Below are positions 33,735 to 35,698 of a DNA stretch of 35,698 bases, piece by piece. A model generated the notes under the pieces. The model searched no databases. It worked only from the letters and a program-made list of their open reading frames with translations, and was not told the origin of the DNA. How positions within the stretch are numbered: position 1 is the first letter of the stretch; every line of letters begins with the position of its first letter. A program made the position numbers and the translations under genes. Source of the stretch: Phycisphaerales bacterium UBA966 (lineage in GTDB: Bacteria; Planctomycetota; Phycisphaerae; Phycisphaerales; SM1A02). The stretch covers positions 896-36,593 of the forward strand of contig DBCE01000188.1 in the NCBI GenBank assembly GCA_002292895.1, in the 5' to 3' direction.

Positions 33735-33902
33735 CCTTCCCGGGCATCCGGAAGGGGTTCGGCTGCGTAGCCCTCCACCGAAGGATCGGTGGGGCCACCG
33801 GCCTTCCGCCCTCCGTCTGCCCCGTTCAGCCATCCTGGCTGGGCGCCGTTTGTACCGAGCTTCCCCGTTTGGCGGGGAGGCGCTCCGAATTGAGGTCCAG
33901 AA
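33735..33902 (+). promoter_or_regulatory. Structured 5' leader of the HEAT-type gene
   Basis: The leader predicted from the promoter contains at least four perfect hairpins in series, including CCACCGA-AGGA-TCGGTGG, a CAGCCA/TGGCTG stem with a three-base loop, and CCCCG-TTTGG-CGGGG just before the ribosome-binding site GAGG (33892-33895). It could regulate translation or stabilise the message. No known riboswitch is recognised. Confidence 0.4.
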
Positions 33903-35698
33903 GTGCACGTCCTGAAGCGTTCGCAGCTGATTCTCCCGCTCGCACTCGTTGCCATCACTGGCGGCTTTACGCTGCCTGCCATGGCGCAGGATGGCGCGGC
34001 TCCGGCTGCTGCTCAGCCTGAGTCTGGTGCGGATCGCACCAAGCTCATCGAAGCGGCTTCGCTCTATGTGCACAACGTCATGATTGCCAAGCCCGAGGGC
34101 GCGACCGCCGCGGCCAATGTGTTGCTTGCTGACTCCGTGGAGCCAAGCGAACTGGCCATGGTGATCGACAGCGCCGACCTTGGTAAGCGCATGGACGAAG
34201 CGTTCCGTCGCAGCCGTCGGATGGCCGATGTCGCCGATGCCTCCGCTGCACTGGAAACCAAACTTGAAGCAGGGCGTCAGTTGCTCGCGCGCAAGATTGA
34301 TCGCATTGAAGAAGCCGTCAAGATGCTGGTTGGACCGATGCGCGGTCAGATGATCGCCACCGATCGATTGATGGCTGCTGGTGAGTACGCCACCCCCGCG
34401 CTCATGCGTCAAGTGGTTGAAGGCCGTGATCTTGGGCTCGAAGCCGCATCCATGCGCATGCTGGTGCAGATGCGCCGTCAGTCAGCGCTGCCGTTGGCAC
34501 TTGCAGTGAAGTCACTCGATCCAGCCGCGCAGCGCAAGATCTGCGTGATCTTGGGTCAGCTTGGCTATCCGGTATCGGTTCCAGTTCTCTTGGATTTGGC
34601 ACAAACGAAGGGTGTAACGCCAGATGTCAGTGGTGCTGCCATGGACGCCGTCCGCGCGCTCGGCGCCACTGATCAGCCTGCCCACAAGGCGTATGCAGAG
34701 CAGGCCTATGCGTTCCTCACTGCCGATCCATCACTCGCTGCGTATCCCTCCGAGTCAATGCAGAACGTCTGGAAGTGGACGGAGTTTGGCGGCCTGGCTG
34801 CGGACCGCATTTCTACCAAGGTTTACTATGACGCCATGGCGATGATGCTTTCGCGCCGCGCGCTTGAACTTGATGCAAGCGATGACCGTGCGTTGGCAAT
34901 CTTTGTTGCCGCTGACTTGCGTCGCGAAGCCGCGATGACCGACGGCGTGATCGATCCGCTCTTTGATGGTCAAGGTCGGTCCGCGCAGTTCTATGCAACC
35001 ACTGCTGGTCCGCAGACGATGCAGGCCGTATTGCAGATCGGTATGGATTTGTCGGACACTGGTCTGGTGCGTTCGTCGCTTGCTGCGCTTCGTGAGACAG
35101 CCAGCGCATCCGCCATGATTGGCGATGGTTCAACATCGGTAGTGAAGGCGCTGGATTACGCGGATCGTCGCGTGCAGTTTGAGGCGGCGTTCACGCTCGC
35201 TTCGATTACACCGAAGGCTTCGTTTGCAGGGAGCGAGCAAGTTGTTCCGCTGCTTGCGCAGGCCATTCGTGGCGGCAACGAAACCTACGCAGGCGTGATT
35301 AGCCGCGGTACCGAGGATGCGCAACGCATCGCGGGCGCTCTGCGCACCCTGGGCTTCATGCCGTTGACGACCGCAAGTGACGCCAAGGAATTTGGGGCGA
35401 TCGCAGCGCGCAATGCGGGCGCGGACATCGTGGTGATTGCTGGAAACGGCGCGCAGGTGCGTTCGCAGTACCAGGCTGTTCGTGCGATGCGTATCGGTGC
35501 GAACATCCCGGTCATTGTGGTGGCGCAGCCCGCTGACAAGGCTGGGCTCGACAAGCTTGCTGATGACGGTCGTACCGTGGTCCTCGGCGCTGACATTTCC
35601 GATGATGCATTCAAGGCCGGCGCAGACGCGTTGGTTGCCAAGGCACTCGGTGGTCGATTGGGCGCTGCGGACAGTTCGCGTTACGTGAACGACGGAAT
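33903..35698 (+). CDS. Secreted HEAT-type protein with pseudo-receiver domain, 3' truncated by window edge
   Basis: The GTG at 33903, with GAGG seven bases upstream, opens a frame of 598 codons that runs off the right edge. The N-terminus is a signal peptide: VLKRSQLILPLALVAITGGF, probable cleavage at AMA-Q. Helical repeats follow, many of HEAT character (for example ALDYADRRVQFEAAFTLASI near 420-440 and a VVPLLAQAI helix). Residues about 465-585 resemble a response-regulator receiver fold (GADIVVIAGNGAQV, then ANIPVIVVAQPADKAGL), but the phospho-acceptor Asp, acidic pair and Lys-Pro are absent. The protein should be outside the cytoplasm, where a receiver would be unusual. The full length is unknown. 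Neighbouring secreted genes are on the other strand. Confidence 0.85.
   Translation, partial: MHVLKRSQLILPLALVAITGGFTLPAMAQDGAAPAAAQPESGADRTKLIEAASLYVHNVMIAKPEGATAAANVLLADSVEPSELAMVIDSADLGKRMDEAFRRSRRMADVADASAALETKLEAGRQLLARKIDRIEEAVKMLVGPMRGQMIATDRLMAAGEYATPALMRQVVEGRDLGLEAASMRMLVQMRRQSALPLALAVKSLDPAAQRKICVILGQLGYPVSVPVLLDLAQTKGVTPDVSGAAMDAVRALGATDQPAHKAYAEQAYAFLTADPSLAAYPSESMQNVWKWTEFGGLAADRISTKVYYDAMAMMLSRRALELDASDDRALAIFVAADLRREAAMTDGVIDPLFDGQGRSAQFYATTAGPQTMQAVLQIGMDLSDTGLVRSSLAALRETASASAMIGDGSTSVVKALDYADRRVQFEAAFTLASITPKASFAGSEQVVPLLAQAIRGGNETYAGVISRGTEDAQRIAGALRTLGFMPLTTASDAKEFGAIAARNAGADIVVIAGNGAQVRSQYQAVRAMRIGANIPVIVVAQPADKAGLDKLADDGRTVVLGADISDDAFKAGADALVAKALGGRLGAADSSRYVNDG

Larger units (their letters stand above)
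33338..33902. other. Hairpin-dense non-coding region (structured RNA candidate)
   Basis: 565 bases between divergent genes. Open frames cross it in several phases, but their translations look unlike proteins. Perfect short-loop hairpins lie at 33422-33435 (5 bp), 33506-33519 (5 bp), 33545-33561 (6 bp), 33581-33606 (10 bp), and 33624-33641 (7 bp). More lie in the leader after the promoter: CCCTTCC/GGAAGGG, CCACCGA/TCGGTGG, CAGCCA/TGGCTG and CCCCG/CGGGG. I could not match it to RNase P RNA, SRP RNA, tmRNA or a known riboswitch by eye. Confidence 0.5.

Noticed and set aside
33735..33800. Possible SRP RNA because of a CCGGAAGG stretch
   Set aside because: Only eight bases match the SRP loop region; the paired AGCAG side and the GGTCAG element are absent.
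33371..34021. A 216-codon plus-strand frame over the hairpin region and start of the HEAT-type gene
   Set aside because: Out of frame with the signal-peptide gene at 33903, low-complexity Pro/Arg/Ser/Gly translation, and no ribosome-binding site; open only because stop codons are rare in GC-rich sequence.

Overview
The window looks like chromosomal core sequence from a planctomycete of the Phycisphaerae type. It is GC-rich, coding-dense and uses both strands. The main lineage clues are the L34 protein (start MHYPHRIS), a prepilin-like protein of the DUF1559 style, a secreted protein with C-terminal dockerin-like calcium repeats, and a secreted HEAT-type protein. I infer this from family resemblance only; there is no rRNA or other phylogenetic marker. 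I see no insertion sequence, prophage, CRISPR array or other mobile element.

Layout. 1-974: 3'-truncated ketol-acid reductoisomerase (minus). 1351-3204: PilZ protein, a tail-anchored unknown and RNase III (plus). 3211-3901: rpmH-aroK (minus). 4086-10850: a complete phosphate module read leftward, phoB-phoR-pstS-pstC-pstA-pstB-phoU, with a PHO-box-like repeat in front of phoB inside the end of anmK (10921-12066). 12150-14841: UDP-glucuronate decarboxylase and recA (plus). 14970-17806: tsaD and an S41 protease (minus). 17829-19256: hflX (plus). 19292-22365: two unknown genes, tRNA-Phe, a nitrilase-family gene and tRNA-His (minus). 22497-27866: pckA, ilvA, an HTH-receiver regulator and nadE (plus). 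27906-28703: PPP-family phosphatase (minus). 28768-31411: mutL and a degenerate alpha/beta-hydrolase-like gene (plus). 31377-33337: a tightly packed dockerin protein, prepilin and BFD ferredoxin operon (minus). 33338-33902: a hairpin-dense non-coding region. 33903-end: a 3'-truncated secreted HEAT/pseudo-receiver protein (plus).

How the genes fit together. The phosphate genes form one unit: PstSCAB imports phosphate, PhoU links transporter state to PhoR, and PhoR/PhoB would act on the repeat upstream of phoB. MutL (with endonuclease motif), RecA, RNase III, TsaD and HflX are information-maintenance genes. IlvC, IlvA, AroK, NadE and PckA are central metabolism. Most content is ordinary housekeeping. 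The less explained parts are the N-terminal-HTH receiver protein, the secreted pseudo-receiver protein with its structured upstream region, the dockerin/prepilin/ferredoxin operon, the RNase III lacking one canonical catalytic aspartate, and an inverted repeat over the recA promoter. I did not find a clear new defence or mobile system.
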